64,000 nucleotides of DNA from CBDDBH01 sp965225625 (GCA_965225625.1 CBDDBH010000015.1:30616-94615); one strand, 5' to 3'; numbered from the stretch's first letter, positions 16,227 to 24,893 are shown. Numbers and translations: made by a program. The notes: generated by a model not told the origin, from the sequence alone.

Positions 16227-17690
16227 ATGATCAGTCATTTAATTAATGGCAAGAAAGTGGAAGGCGAGGAGGTCTTCGTCGATAGCAATCCGGCTACCGG
16301 CGAACAGATCGCCGAAGTCGCCGAGGGCAGTGTTGATCTGATCAATCAGGCGGTACGCGCGGCGCGTGATGCATTCGGGACCTGGGGCAGCATGCCGGCG
16401 AAACAGCGAGCGGCCCACATCCGCCGCTTTGGCGATGTCATCGCCGAGCACGTTGATGAGATCGCGCGATTGGAAACAAAAGATACGGGTTTGCCGATAT
16501 CGCAGACCTTGAAAGCGACCATTCCGCGGGCCGCGGACAATTTCTATTTTTTCGCGGACATGGCCACCCGTACCGATGGCCACGCTTATCCGGTCGACGA
16601 CAAAATGTTGAACTACACGCTGCGCCGACCTGTTGGAGTGGCAGGTCTAATCACACCGTGGAACACGCCGTTCATGCTGGAGACCTGGAAACTGGCGCCT
16701 TGTATCGCGCTGGGAAACTGCGCGATCCTGAAGCCGGCCGAACAATCGCCGCTTACCGCGGATTTGTTGGGCGAACTCGCGCTGGAAGCCGGTATACCGC
16801 CGGGGGTCGTCAATGTCGTGCACGGCAACGGCGAGATATCCGGCGACGCGCTGGTCAGACATCCGGATGTGGACATTGTCTCGTTCACCGGTGAAACGAC
16901 GACGGGCAAATTAATCCTTGAACGGGGTGGGCCGACGCTGAAGCGTTTTTCCATGGAACTCGGTGGCAAATCACCGGTACTGGTGTTTGATGATTGCGAT
17001 TTAGAGCGTGCGATGGATGCTGCGATTTTCGGCATCTTCTCATTGAATGGTGAACGTTGTACCGCGGGATCGCGTATCTTTGTGCAGGAGAGTGTTTACG
17101 ACGAGTTCGTTGATCGCATGGCGCAACGCGCGGCGCAGATCAAAGTTGGAGATCCGCAGGACGATGACACCATTGTCGGCGCATTGATCACCCCGGAGCA
17201 CCTGCAGAAAGTGAGCAGTTACGTTGAGATCGGCCGCGAGGAGGGTGTCGATATCCGCACTGGCGGTGAAGCCCCGACGGATCTGCCTGAACATTTGGCA
17301 AAAGGTAATTTCATCCGACCTACCGTCATGGCCAACGTCAATAATCAAATGCGAGTAGCCCAGGAAGAGATATTCGGCCCTGTTGCCTGCCTGATCCCTT
17401 TCAAGGACGAGGCTGAAGGCATACGACTCGCCAACGACATTGCCTACGGCCTGGCGGCTTACATCTGGTCAGGTGACACGGGCCGCGCGCACCGGGTCGC
17501 AGCACAGGTCGACGCCGGAATGATCTTCGTCAACAGCCAGAACGTGCGCGATTTGCGCACGCCGTTTGGCGGCACCAAAGCATCGGGCTTGGGCCGCGAA
17601 GGCGGCGAGTACAGTTTTGAGGTCTACACGGAGTTGAAAAACGTGTGTGTCTCGCTGGGCGAACACCATATTCCGAAGTGGGGTAGCTGA
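16227..17690 (+). CDS. HpaE-like semialdehyde dehydrogenase (aldehyde dehydrogenase family)
   Basis: 487 aa, the length of 5-carboxymethyl-2-hydroxymuconate semialdehyde dehydrogenase. NAD-binding TPWNTPFML and FTGETTTGKLI, the catalytic glutamate in MELGGKSPV and the catalytic cysteine in NGERCTAGSRIF are visible. The C-terminal FGGTKASGLGREGGEYSFEVYTELKNVCVSLGEH is of the HpaE/BADH type. It starts 13 bp after the FAH gene and 43 bp before the LigA-like gene, so it most likely oxidises the muconic semialdehyde released by the extradiol dioxygenase. Substrate inferred from context. Confidence 0.92.
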   Translation: MISHLINGKKVEGEEVFVDSNPATGEQIAEVAEGSVDLINQAVRAARDAFGTWGSMPAKQRAAHIRRFGDVIAEHVDEIARLETKDTGLPISQTLKATIPRAADNFYFFADMATRTDGHAYPVDDKMLNYTLRRPVGVAGLITPWNTPFMLETWKLAPCIALGNCAILKPAEQSPLTADLLGELALEAGIPPGVVNVVHGNGEISGDALVRHPDVDIVSFTGETTTGKLILERGGPTLKRFSMELGGKSPVLVFDDCDLERAMDAAIFGIFSLNGERCTAGSRIFVQESVYDEFVDRMAQRAAQIKVGDPQDDDTIVGALITPEHLQKVSSYVEIGREEGVDIRTGGEAPTDLPEHLAKGNFIRPTVMANVNNQMRVAQEEIFGPVACLIPFKDEAEGIRLANDIAYGLAAYIWSGDTGRAHRVAAQVDAGMIFVNSQNVRDLRTPFGGTKASGLGREGGEYSFEVYTELKNVCVSLGEHHIPKWGS

Positions 17691-17733
17691 GTCGTGTCAC
17701 GGGACGCTGGACTGTTGCAATGAGGACCACGCA

Positions 17734-18042
17734 ATGAGCCTGTATTACGTTCAAAAGCTTTTGTACCAATTAAACCGCGACGCCAACGTGCGCAGCCGAT
17801 TCGAATCGGATCGCGACGGTGTTATAGGCGAATATCGCTTGAACGCGGACGAACTGCAGGCGATTCAGCAACCCGACATCGGCTTGCTGTACGTCATGGG
17901 CGTGAACGGCCAACTACTCATGCATTACGCCGCGATGGCCGGCTACGAATGGGATGAATATCAGGCGGCCATGCGCGAGGGCGAGAAAAAATACGGTGCC
18001 GTGCGTGACGGACTCTATGTCCGCGCGGAGGGCGCAACATGA
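17734..18042 (+). CDS. LigA-like small subunit of a class III extradiol dioxygenase
   Basis: 102 aa from ATG 17734 (in-frame upstream starts lie inside the dehydrogenase gene). All-helical LigA superfamily protein (protocatechuate 4,5-dioxygenase alpha subunit), with the hallmark VQKLLYQLNRDANVRSRFESDRDGVIGEYRLNADE and a hydrophobic helix around LLYVMGVNGQLLMHY. LigA caps the active site of the catalytic LigB subunit. The stop overlaps the LigB-like start (ATGA), as in ligAB operons. Confidence 0.9.
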   Translation: MSLYYVQKLLYQLNRDANVRSRFESDRDGVIGEYRLNADELQAIQQPDIGLLYVMGVNGQLLMHYAAMAGYEWDEYQAAMREGEKKYGAVRDGLYVRAEGAT

Positions 18043-18860
18043 GCCTGGTTTTTGCGGGTGCCTGCAGCCACGCGCCGGGGATCACCGGTCGCTCGGAACG
18101 TGCGGATCCAAAGGTGCGCGAAGAGTTTTATACGAACTATCGCGGCATGCAAGGGGCGTTGCATGAAGCTCAGCCAGATGCGTTGGTCGTCGTCGCCGCT
18201 GAACATTTTGCGAATTTTTTCATGAATAATATGCCGGCCTTCTGCATTGGTCTGGCGGAGGACTACGAAGGGCCAATCGAGGATGAAAAATGGCTGGGAA
18301 TTCCGCGGCGTCAGATCCCCGGGGCACCCGAATTATCGCGCCGGCTTGCCACTGCGATGATGACAGATATCGATCTGGCTTTTTCCGAGGAATGGAAGTT
18401 CGATCACGGCATCATGGTGCCGCTGCACTTTCTCACGCCTGATTATCAACTGCCGATTATCCCCGTCAATATCAATTGTCAGAATCCGCCGTTGCCACCG
18501 TTGGCGCGTTGTTATGAGTTCGGACGAGCACTGCGACGCGCCTGCGACGCAGTGCCGGAGCGCATAGCCTTGGTCGGCACCGGCGGGCTATCGCATTGGC
18601 CGTGTACACCGGACTCCGGAAAGATAAACGAAAGCTGGGATCGCGAGTTCCTCGATCACTTCGCTGCCAACCGACGTGAGGCGTTAGTGGCCTACAACGA
18701 CGAGGAAACTTACCGTATTGCCGGCCATGGCGGATTTGAGATTCGCACCTTCATCACGATTGCCGGTGCTACCGAGGGCGCAACAGGTAAAGTCTGGTTT
18801 TATGCGCCAATCCCGATTTTTGCCGTCGGCTGCACCATCGCGACTATGAACGTGCAGTAA
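18039..18860 (+). CDS. LigB-like class III extradiol ring-cleavage dioxygenase, catalytic subunit
   Basis: 273 aa. The non-haem Fe(II) ligands expected for LigB enzymes are visible as H11 (SHAPG), H56 (AEHFANF) and E234 (GFEIRTF). The acid-base histidine corresponds to H186 in GTGGLSHWP, and H123 lies in DHG. Enzymes of this family open catechols such as protocatechuate, gallate or homoprotocatechuate meta to the hydroxyls. The separate LigA-like subunit suggests a protocatechuate/gallate-type architecture, while the HpaE and HpaG-like neighbours suggest a homoprotocatechuate-type product. The true ring substrate is therefore open. Confidence 0.93.
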   Translation: MSLVFAGACSHAPGITGRSERADPKVREEFYTNYRGMQGALHEAQPDALVVVAAEHFANFFMNNMPAFCIGLAEDYEGPIEDEKWLGIPRRQIPGAPELSRRLATAMMTDIDLAFSEEWKFDHGIMVPLHFLTPDYQLPIIPVNINCQNPPLPPLARCYEFGRALRRACDAVPERIALVGTGGLSHWPCTPDSGKINESWDREFLDHFAANRREALVAYNDEETYRIAGHGGFEIRTFITIAGATEGATGKVWFYAPIPIFAVGCTIATMNVQ

Positions 18861-18862
18861 GC

Positions 18863-19441
18863 ATGTCGAGTTACATCGTCCTCAATCATAGTGTTGTTCC
18901 AGAAATCTTCGAGCATGGCCAGCTACAGGCCTGTGTCGGCTATTGGATGAACATGCACGACGTAGGCCGGATCCGGATCCTGGGCGCTGGTTGCGGTCTC
19001 AAAGGCTATGCAAGTCTGGTCGACGTAGGTTCGGAGGCGCAACTAACGGAAATTCTCGAAGCGAGCCCGGTGAGCGGTATAGAGGATGTCAGGTTTTACG
19101 CGGTCACGCCCACTGTGCAGCACGCAGAGCCTGTCGGCACCGATCCGAATCGTAAAGCCAGGTTCCTGATCATTGCCGAAGCGCTGGCACCATTGCCGGA
19201 AATCGCGGATTTCGATGCAGCCGCTGCGCATTGGCGAGAACTGACGCAGAGCAATGGCGCTGAAGTTTTCGCTATTAACGATTCCGGTGGATTCATCATC
19301 CTGGTGGACGTTGCAGACCATGAGGAGTTGATGACGATCCTGATGAGCAATCCAATTAACATGTGGGGCGAGTATGAAGTCGTAGCGCTGATCACACCGG
19401 AAGCCGAAGAAAAAATACTTGCACATGCCGGCGCCATTTAA
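18863..19441 (+). CDS. Tandem muconolactone-isomerase-like (ABM ferredoxin-fold) protein
   Basis: 192 aa, starting 2 bp after the LigB-like stop. The protein appears to consist of two similar ferredoxin-like halves (about 1-88 and 98-190). The second ends in DHEELMTILMSNPINMWGEYEVVALI, which has the pattern of the C-terminal strand-helix of muconolactone delta-isomerase (LPLFPYMDIEV), and the first ends in EAQLTEILEASPVSGIEDVRFYAV. CatC-type enzymes move a double bond in ring-cleavage lactones. No isomerase of the HpaF type is seen nearby, so this could supply an isomerase step; that is inference. Confidence 0.75.
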   Translation: MSSYIVLNHSVVPEIFEHGQLQACVGYWMNMHDVGRIRILGAGCGLKGYASLVDVGSEAQLTEILEASPVSGIEDVRFYAVTPTVQHAEPVGTDPNRKARFLIIAEALAPLPEIADFDAAAAHWRELTQSNGAEVFAINDSGGFIILVDVADHEELMTILMSNPINMWGEYEVVALITPEAEEKILAHAGAI

Positions 19442-19463
19442 GAACGCACTCCGCTACCGGCGT

Positions 19464-19591
19464 TTACCCCTCACCTGACCGCCAGGGATGGCGGAAATGC
19501 AGGAGCAATTACCTGCCAAACCCCTCACCCGAAAGGGGCGAGGGGCTTATACCACGGGTTCCTTCTCCCTTTGCTTGCGGCGGAAGGTCAG
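19464..19591. repeat. Palindromic intergenic repeat, copy A (short type)
   Basis: Begins TTACCCCTCACCTGACC and contains the hairpin CCGCCA-GGGA-TGGCGG, then a CCCCTCACCC/GGGGCGAGGGG inverted segment and a degraded right end. It fills the gap between two convergent genes. It matches copy E (46360-46503) over most of its length. Confidence 0.8.
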
Positions 19592-19606
19592 GAGCCGAGA
19601 CGTGGC

Positions 19607-20455
19607 TTAACCTTCGGACGTCAACTCGATCGTGCCGAGATAGACGCTGTCAGCCAGCGCTACTGTGAGTGTCTGTGCGGTGCAGCCCTGTGCGGCGATC
19701 TCCACAGTGTATTCACCGCTATCGGGTAGCAAGCGGTCGCATTTGAATTCACCGTATTCGTCGCTGACGGTTTCAGCACTCACTTCGCCATTCTTACGCA
19801 CCGTGATCCGTGCGCCCGCCACGCAATCGCTGACGCCGTCTTTGCTGGCGATAAGGCTGCCGCCGATGAAGCACTGGGTAAAACGGTAGAGGTTCTTATA
19901 GTAAACGCGCGGCCGGGTCTCGTACTCCGGATGCAGAACCTCCAGCGACTCCTGTTCAACCAGCGCCTGCATGTCGCTGTCTTCAACCTTTACCGCGTGT
20001 AGAGCGCCGGTGGGGCACACCTGCTCACAGCGCGGTTGTTTCCAACCCTGATCGAGCAAATGTGCATCGAAGTACCAGGCTTGCGGTAACTGCTCTTCCT
20101 CGTTCCACCAGATGGCGCCGTAGGGGCAACTGTCGACCAGATCTTTACGTCCGCGTGCTTTGTCCGGATCGATCAGCACTATGCCATCGTCACGTTTACG
20201 GATGGCCCCTTCACCGGCTTTCACGCAAGGCGCATCGTCGCAGTGATTGCACATCGTCGGCAGATAGGCGACGTCTACCATGGGCACGTCGCCGCGTTCC
20301 TTCGTCTTGATGTCTATCCACCGGTGCCCATGTAAGGGTTGCGGCGCCGAATAGCCGGGGAACGCATTGTCCACGTGCTCATCCTTGCTGGACAGAAAAC
20401 AATTAAAGCAGCCCATGCAACGTGCAACGTCAACGATCATGTTCCACTTTGTCAT
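19607..20455 (-). CDS. athS: Pyrogallol/resorcinol transhydroxylase-type small subunit (FeS protein)
   Basis: 282 aa. It follows the layout of the pyrogallol-phloroglucinol transhydroxylase beta subunit: ferredoxin domain (1-160), a linker with RPRVYYKNLYRF, then a C-terminal beta-sandwich domain (about 195-282). Cysteines seen are C13, C16, C19 (motif I), C69, C72, C77 (motif II), C110 (CPYGA, motif III) and C143, C147 (motif IV). Motif III has lost its first three cysteines, as in the known enzyme. In addition the fourth Cys of motif I is S23 and the first two of motif IV are W127 and D130. In standard pairing those three, with C143, make one cluster, so this protein appears to bind two [4Fe-4S] clusters, not three. 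Its start overlaps the large-subunit stop by one base. Confidence 0.88.
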   Translation of the reverse strand: MTKWNMIVDVARCMGCFNCFLSSKDEHVDNAFPGYSAPQPLHGHRWIDIKTKERGDVPMVDVAYLPTMCNHCDDAPCVKAGEGAIRKRDDGIVLIDPDKARGRKDLVDSCPYGAIWWNEEEQLPQAWYFDAHLLDQGWKQPRCEQVCPTGALHAVKVEDSDMQALVEQESLEVLHPEYETRPRVYYKNLYRFTQCFIGGSLIASKDGVSDCVAGARITVRKNGEVSAETVSDEYGEFKCDRLLPDSGEYTVEIAAQGCTAQTLTVALADSVYLGTIELTSEG

Positions 20456-23400
20456 CAGAAATCCTCGCGGCCATCCCAGGTTTCGATTTCAATTAAACAG
20501 GAGTTGGGCGCAGACGCAGTGGTCTTTTCGGTCTGGCTGCGTTCGGGCGTGAGTTGGTTGACACAGCCGCCGCGATCCGCCGATTTTCCCGGTACACCCA
20601 AGGGATCGTAGACCGCGCTCGATTCCCAGGCGTGGATGCTGCCCGGCAGTACGCGTTTGGTGATCGCCGCAGCGCAAATCACCGCGGCCCGGTCGTTGTA
20701 CAGGCGTACCAATTGATGGTGTGTGATACCGCGCTCAGCGGCGTCCCTGGGGTTGATACGCGCTATCCAATAGTAGTAACCGTCAACGAGAACCCGGTGG
20801 TGCTCGATGTCGTTGATGGTGCTGTCTTTGCCGTCGCCTTTGGTGTGGAAACTGTAACGCGGGTGCGGAGTGATGAGTTGCAAGGGGAAGCGCGACGCCA
20901 GCTCTTCATTTTGCAGGCCTTCCCACGACGGGATGTACTTGTTCAGTGGCGGGCGTCCGGGGTCCTGACCGAAGCGTTTCAGGCTTTGCGCTTCAAATTC
21001 AATTTTGCCCGATTGGGTCTGCAGCCCCTCGCGAAAGGCGCCGCCATACTCGGACGGCAACGGATGCGGTTCCGGGGTATCTTTCGCACGTCCTTCGGCA
21101 TACCAGCGGAAACCCGTGGGTGCGCGCATTTCTTCGCGATGCTCTGGCGGGACCACGAAGTAGCCCTTGCGCAGGAACTCCTTCCAGGAAATATGTTTGC
21201 TGACGTCGCTCGCTGCGAACGTCTGTTTGCACCAATCGAGTTCCGTCAGACCTTCGGTGAAATAGGCGCCCAGTCCAAGCCGTTTGCAGATATCTACGTA
21301 GATCTGAAAATCCGAACGTGACTCACCCAGGGGCTCAATTGATTTGTGTTGGATGGTAACGACCCGGTGATTGACCTGGCCTTCGTTGTGCAATGAATAG
21401 CCACCGCAATTAGCCCATTCGCCGATATCCCAGCGTTCGAAGTTGGTGCAGGCGGGCAGCACTACGTCGGCGAATTGCACTTCGCCCTCGTTCCAAATCG
21501 ACTGGTTGACGACGAATTCCAAAGAATCGGAACGGTATGCGTCAGCGAGTCGGTTCGAATTCATAGTGGTGCTAAAATGCGAGCCGCCGTATTTGTACAT
21601 CATGTGGATTTTCGAGCCGCCCGGCGCGGGAAATCGCACTTTGGCGAACTGGCGCTCTAGCGCGCGCGGATCGGTTGGATAAAATTCGGTTTCACCGTCG
21701 AGAATGGCCTCAGGAATACGCATGCGCGAAAGTTTCTGACCAACGCTGTTCATGCTGATGATGTGCGGCATGCGTTGAAACAGGTTGACCGGCGATGCAG
21801 TACCTTCGATGTCGCCTGATATTCCCCCTTCCGCATAACCGGGAAAATAGAAATTGTGATCGATAGGCGCGGCAAATTGCAGGTTGCCGAAGTTGATGCC
21901 CGGTTTGCCCAGGCCTTGCATAGCCATCAGACAGACCATGGATCTGGCCCATTGGGTGCCGGTAGCCGATCGGCAGGCGCCGCCAAAGGTGCTGCCTTTG
22001 CCGCCGGCGCCTAGATAAGTTTTCTTGCTTCCCCACTCGCGCGCCAACGCGCGCACCGTATGCGCCGCGACGCCGGTTTCGGGTTCCTGCCATTCAGGGG
22101 TCTTGGCGATACCATCGTCGTTGCCGAGGATATAATCGCGCCATTTATCAAATCCCGTGGTGCGTTGCGCCACATACTCCTTGTCGCAAAGTCCTTCCGT
22201 CATCCACACGTACGTAATTGCGTGGGCCAGGGCAGGGCTGGTGCCGGGCCGCACCGGGATCCACTTGCCGCCCCACAGCGCCGCGGTATCGTTCAAATAG
22301 GGATCGATATGCACCATCTTGATCCCAAGTTCCTGCGCCCAACGCCGCCGAATGGTGCCCTCGTACGCGCCATAGGTGCCGCCGGTCTTTTCCGGATCGC
22401 TGGACCAGAACACGATCATCTCGCATTCCTTCAGGCAATCTTCGACGCCGCCGTAGGGTTCGATGCCGCCGTTACGCATGCTGTACCCGTAATGATGCAT
22501 CGCGCCCCAATACCAACCTTCCCAGCTATCGGGATTGATCACCATCTTGGTGTGACCGATGGCGTTCATGAAGCGAAAATTTGCGCTCAGGTAATAGCCA
22601 ATATTGCCCCAGGTGTGGTGTGAGCTGTGACTGCTGAGAATTGCGCCGTGTCCGTGCACCCGTTTTACGCGCTCGATTTCGGCGGCGACGATCGTCAGCG
22701 CTTCGTCCCAACTGATCTGCTCGTAGCCGGACACGCCGCGGTTAGCGCAATTGCGTTCCCCCTGGGGATCAAAATCGACGCGTTTGAGCGGGTGCAGCAG
22801 TCGGTCCTTAGAGTAAACAAGGGATTTCGACGCCAGTCCATGTGGATTCAGCGAGGTCTTGCGTGGCGGCGTAAACGTGCGCCCACGTGCGCGTATGGTC
22901 CACGACGGCGCATCGTGGTCATCGAAATCGATAGGGGTGAGGCGCACGATCTTACCGTTTTTGACGTAGACGAATACCGGACCACCATTGGTGTTATTGA
23001 CATAGCGCTGTTCACCGTTGCCAACGTCCGTTCCGTACTTCCACCACACGGTGCGCATGATGCTCAGCGTTTCGGTAAACCAGCAACCCATGGCATCGGA
23101 ACCGTCGAGTTCTACCGCAAACATCTTGGCGGCGTTGATGAAGGCGAGGTGGTTGTCCGGGGCGGTGAGTAAACGCACCGCAAGTCCCGCGGTTTTGAAT
23201 AGCATCGTCACGTCTGCATCGGCGCGCAGACCGGCGTGTGATGTGAACGCGCCATCACGAAAGACAAAATGGCGTCCCATGTTGCTGCTTTTTGCCTTGA
23301 TTTGCGCGATGAGATTGGCCTCGCCCAAACGCTTGTGGAAAGCTGGCTGCCGCCAGGCGGTAAAACGAATCGCGATCGAGATGCCCCACAACAATACTGC

Positions 23401-23514
23401 GAAAGCGAATCGTGCCCAGGTGTCCGTGCTGAAAAGCAGGGTGCCGGATGGATCCGGCGGCGCCTGCGGCGTTACGGCATCGCTTTGCTCAGACTCACGG
23501 GTTCGCCAATCCAT
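20455..23514 (-). CDS. athL: Transhydroxylase-type molybdopterin oxidoreductase, large subunit with N-terminal membrane/SCP2-like extension
   Basis: 1,019 aa, about 145 longer than the Pelobacter enzyme. Residues 171-1019 align in order with pyrogallol-phloroglucinol transhydroxylase (DMSO reductase family): NNTNGGPVFVYVKNGKIVRLTP, SSHHTWGN (H299/H300), NPDSWEGW with D329 and Mo-ligand S330, FYFPGYAEGGISGD, FERWDIGEWANCGGY, and the C-terminal YDPLGVPGKSADRGGCVNQLTPER. No N-terminal FeS motif is present, as in that family. Residues 35-54 form a membrane helix and 64-155 look like an SCP2-type lipid/ligand-binding domain. No Tat motif is seen, so the catalytic part probably faces the cytosol. 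Expected reaction: cofactor-dependent aromatic hydroxylation or hydroxyl transfer without O2. AAGG precedes the start by about nine bases. Confidence 0.9.
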   Translation of the reverse strand: MDWRTRESEQSDAVTPQAPPDPSGTLLFSTDTWARFAFAVLLWGISIAIRFTAWRQPAFHKRLGEANLIAQIKAKSSNMGRHFVFRDGAFTSHAGLRADADVTMLFKTAGLAVRLLTAPDNHLAFINAAKMFAVELDGSDAMGCWFTETLSIMRTVWWKYGTDVGNGEQRYVNNTNGGPVFVYVKNGKIVRLTPIDFDDHDAPSWTIRARGRTFTPPRKTSLNPHGLASKSLVYSKDRLLHPLKRVDFDPQGERNCANRGVSGYEQISWDEALTIVAAEIERVKRVHGHGAILSSHSSHHTWGNIGYYLSANFRFMNAIGHTKMVINPDSWEGWYWGAMHHYGYSMRNGGIEPYGGVEDCLKECEMIVFWSSDPEKTGGTYGAYEGTIRRRWAQELGIKMVHIDPYLNDTAALWGGKWIPVRPGTSPALAHAITYVWMTEGLCDKEYVAQRTTGFDKWRDYILGNDDGIAKTPEWQEPETGVAAHTVRALAREWGSKKTYLGAGGKGSTFGGACRSATGTQWARSMVCLMAMQGLGKPGINFGNLQFAAPIDHNFYFPGYAEGGISGDIEGTASPVNLFQRMPHIISMNSVGQKLSRMRIPEAILDGETEFYPTDPRALERQFAKVRFPAPGGSKIHMMYKYGGSHFSTTMNSNRLADAYRSDSLEFVVNQSIWNEGEVQFADVVLPACTNFERWDIGEWANCGGYSLHNEGQVNHRVVTIQHKSIEPLGESRSDFQIYVDICKRLGLGAYFTEGLTELDWCKQTFAASDVSKHISWKEFLRKGYFVVPPEHREEMRAPTGFRWYAEGRAKDTPEPHPLPSEYGGAFREGLQTQSGKIEFEAQSLKRFGQDPGRPPLNKYIPSWEGLQNEELASRFPLQLITPHPRYSFHTKGDGKDSTINDIEHHRVLVDGYYYWIARINPRDAAERGITHHQLVRLYNDRAAVICAAAITKRVLPGSIHAWESSAVYDPLGVPGKSADRGGCVNQLTPERSQTEKTTASAPNSCLIEIETWDGREDF

Positions 23515-23637
23515 TAAATTTACCTTGGAGGAGATGCGGTGTTGGTTAAGGTAAAACAGCTACCGGCGTTATGTTACGCGGCGACGCAGCTGGAAGCTAT
23601 AAAGCCTGCGGCCATCGCTTCTTGTTAGACTAACGCC

Positions 23638-24516
23638 ATGGTAAGGAAGGTCATCATAACCTGCGCCGTAACCGGTTCTGCGCCAACGCCGGGAAAACAC
23701 GCCGCCGTGCCGGTAGCACCGGAGCAAATCGCAGACTCCGCCATTGCCGCCGCACGTGCCGGCGCTGCTATCGCACATCTCCATGTGCGCGACCCCGAGA
23801 CGACGCTGCCGAGCATGGAATTGTCGCTGTACCGCGCTGTGGTCGAACGGATCCGCGCGAGTGACATTGACGTTGTCCTTAATCTAACCACAGGCCTGGG
23901 AGCACGCCTAGTGCTGGATCCAAAGGCCCCAAGTCAGTCGGCCGAGGGCACCACAATGACGACGGCCGAGCAGCGCATCGAACATGTACTCGATCTAAAG
24001 CCGGAGATCTGCAGCCTCGACATCGCGACTATGAACCGGGTCGGTTTCATTTATGCAAACCTGCCGCAATATCTGTCGGCCATGGCGCGCGCTTGCAGGG
24101 AGGCAGGGGTGAAGCCTGAGCTCGAAGTATTCGACGGGGGGCACCTGGAACTTGCGCGTGACATGGTCGTACAAGGCGATATCGACGCGCCTGCGTTCTA
24201 CCAGTTCTGCCTCGGCATCAAGTGGGGAATGCCTGCAACTCCCCAGGCGCTGGATTATCTGGTATCACGCCTGCCGCACGGCCAACCGTGGTCAGCGTTT
24301 GGTATCGGCGCTATGCAATTTCCCATGGTCGCACAAGCCGTCACCCGCGGAGGCCACGTACGCGTTGGGTTCGAGGATAACCTTTACCTGCGACGCAAAA
24401 TGTTGGCGCCATCCAACGCAGCGCTGGTGGAACAAGCGGTCGATGTGATTACGAAATTGGGAGATGAAGTGGCCAGTGCAGAAGATGCTAGGGAGATATT
24501 GGGGTTGTCTATATAA
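23638..24516 (+). CDS. BKACE family beta-keto acid cleavage enzyme
   Basis: 292 aa, TIM-barrel Zn enzyme of the 3-keto-5-aminohexanoate cleavage (Kce) family. The N-terminal IITCAVTGS, zinc-binding HLHVRD (H47, H49), and GLGARLV, SLDIATMN, ELEVFDGGHL and GIGAMQFPM segments are characteristic. Family members condense a beta-keto acid with acetyl-CoA to give acetoacetate and a new CoA ester. It is divergent from the transhydroxylase genes with a 123-bp gap, and no Shine-Dalgarno sequence is visible before the ATG. The stop TAA coincides with the first bases of repeat copy B. Confidence 0.92.
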   Translation: MVRKVIITCAVTGSAPTPGKHAAVPVAPEQIADSAIAAARAGAAIAHLHVRDPETTLPSMELSLYRAVVERIRASDIDVVLNLTTGLGARLVLDPKAPSQSAEGTTMTTAEQRIEHVLDLKPEICSLDIATMNRVGFIYANLPQYLSAMARACREAGVKPELEVFDGGHLELARDMVVQGDIDAPAFYQFCLGIKWGMPATPQALDYLVSRLPHGQPWSAFGIGAMQFPMVAQAVTRGGHVRVGFEDNLYLRRKMLAPSNAALVEQAVDVITKLGDEVASAEDAREILGLSI

Positions 24517-24843
24517 CCCCTCACCCGACCGCCAGGGATGGCGGAAGTGCAGGTAATGCACGACTACAGGACGTAGGCGGTACGAGTCCAGGGATGGACG
24601 AGGTAGAGCGAAGCAGGAAGCCAGAGCCGAGAGCGAAGCACGCCTGCAGGGATGCAGGCGATAGAACGACGCAGGAGCCAAAGTCGAAGAGCTAGAGCCG
24701 ACGAGTCCACGGATGGACGAGGTAGAACGACGCAGGAGGCCAAAGTCGAGGAGCATTTACCTGCCCAACCCTCTCCCGCAAGGGCCGGGGGTTGCTTAGC
24801 GAGGCGCTAGCCGAGCTTAGCAACCGGCCAGGATGAGGGGTAA
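24514..24843. repeat. Palindromic intergenic repeat, copy B (long type, about 330 bp)
   Basis: Fills the gap between the BKACE and MBL genes. It starts TAACCCCTCACCCGACC and ends GGATGAGGGGTAA, imperfect inverted termini. Inside are four hairpins of the form A-NGGA-T: CCGCCA-GGGA-TGGCGG (24529-24544), GTCCA-GGGA-TGGAC (24586-24599), CGCCTGCA-GGGA-TGCAGGCG (24641-24660) and GTCCA-CGGA-TGGAC (24705-24718). Between the hairpins are repeated segments such as AGGTAGAACGACGCAGGAG. It is near-identical over about 230 bp to copy D in the opposite orientation. Confidence 0.9.
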
Positions 24844-24893
24844 TGATTCCTATGGACTGGCTTCGCAGCATAAACCCAAACAGGATAAACGCC

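Noticed and set aside
20554..23172. Long open frames on the plus strand (for example 20554-21321, 22060-22623) opposite the molybdoenzyme gene
   Set aside because: They are antisense shadows of a high-scoring, well-conserved gene and show no family motifs.
24292..24756. Similar open frames inside repeat copies B and D (LLDFGLLRRSTSSIRGLVGSS)
   Set aside because: They follow from repeat identity; the sequence is palindromic modules, in opposite orientations, and has no start or ribosome site in common.
24514..24843. CRISPR-like periodicity in the repeat
   Set aside because: Modules are palindromic with differing stems and no regular unique spacers, and no cas gene is near.
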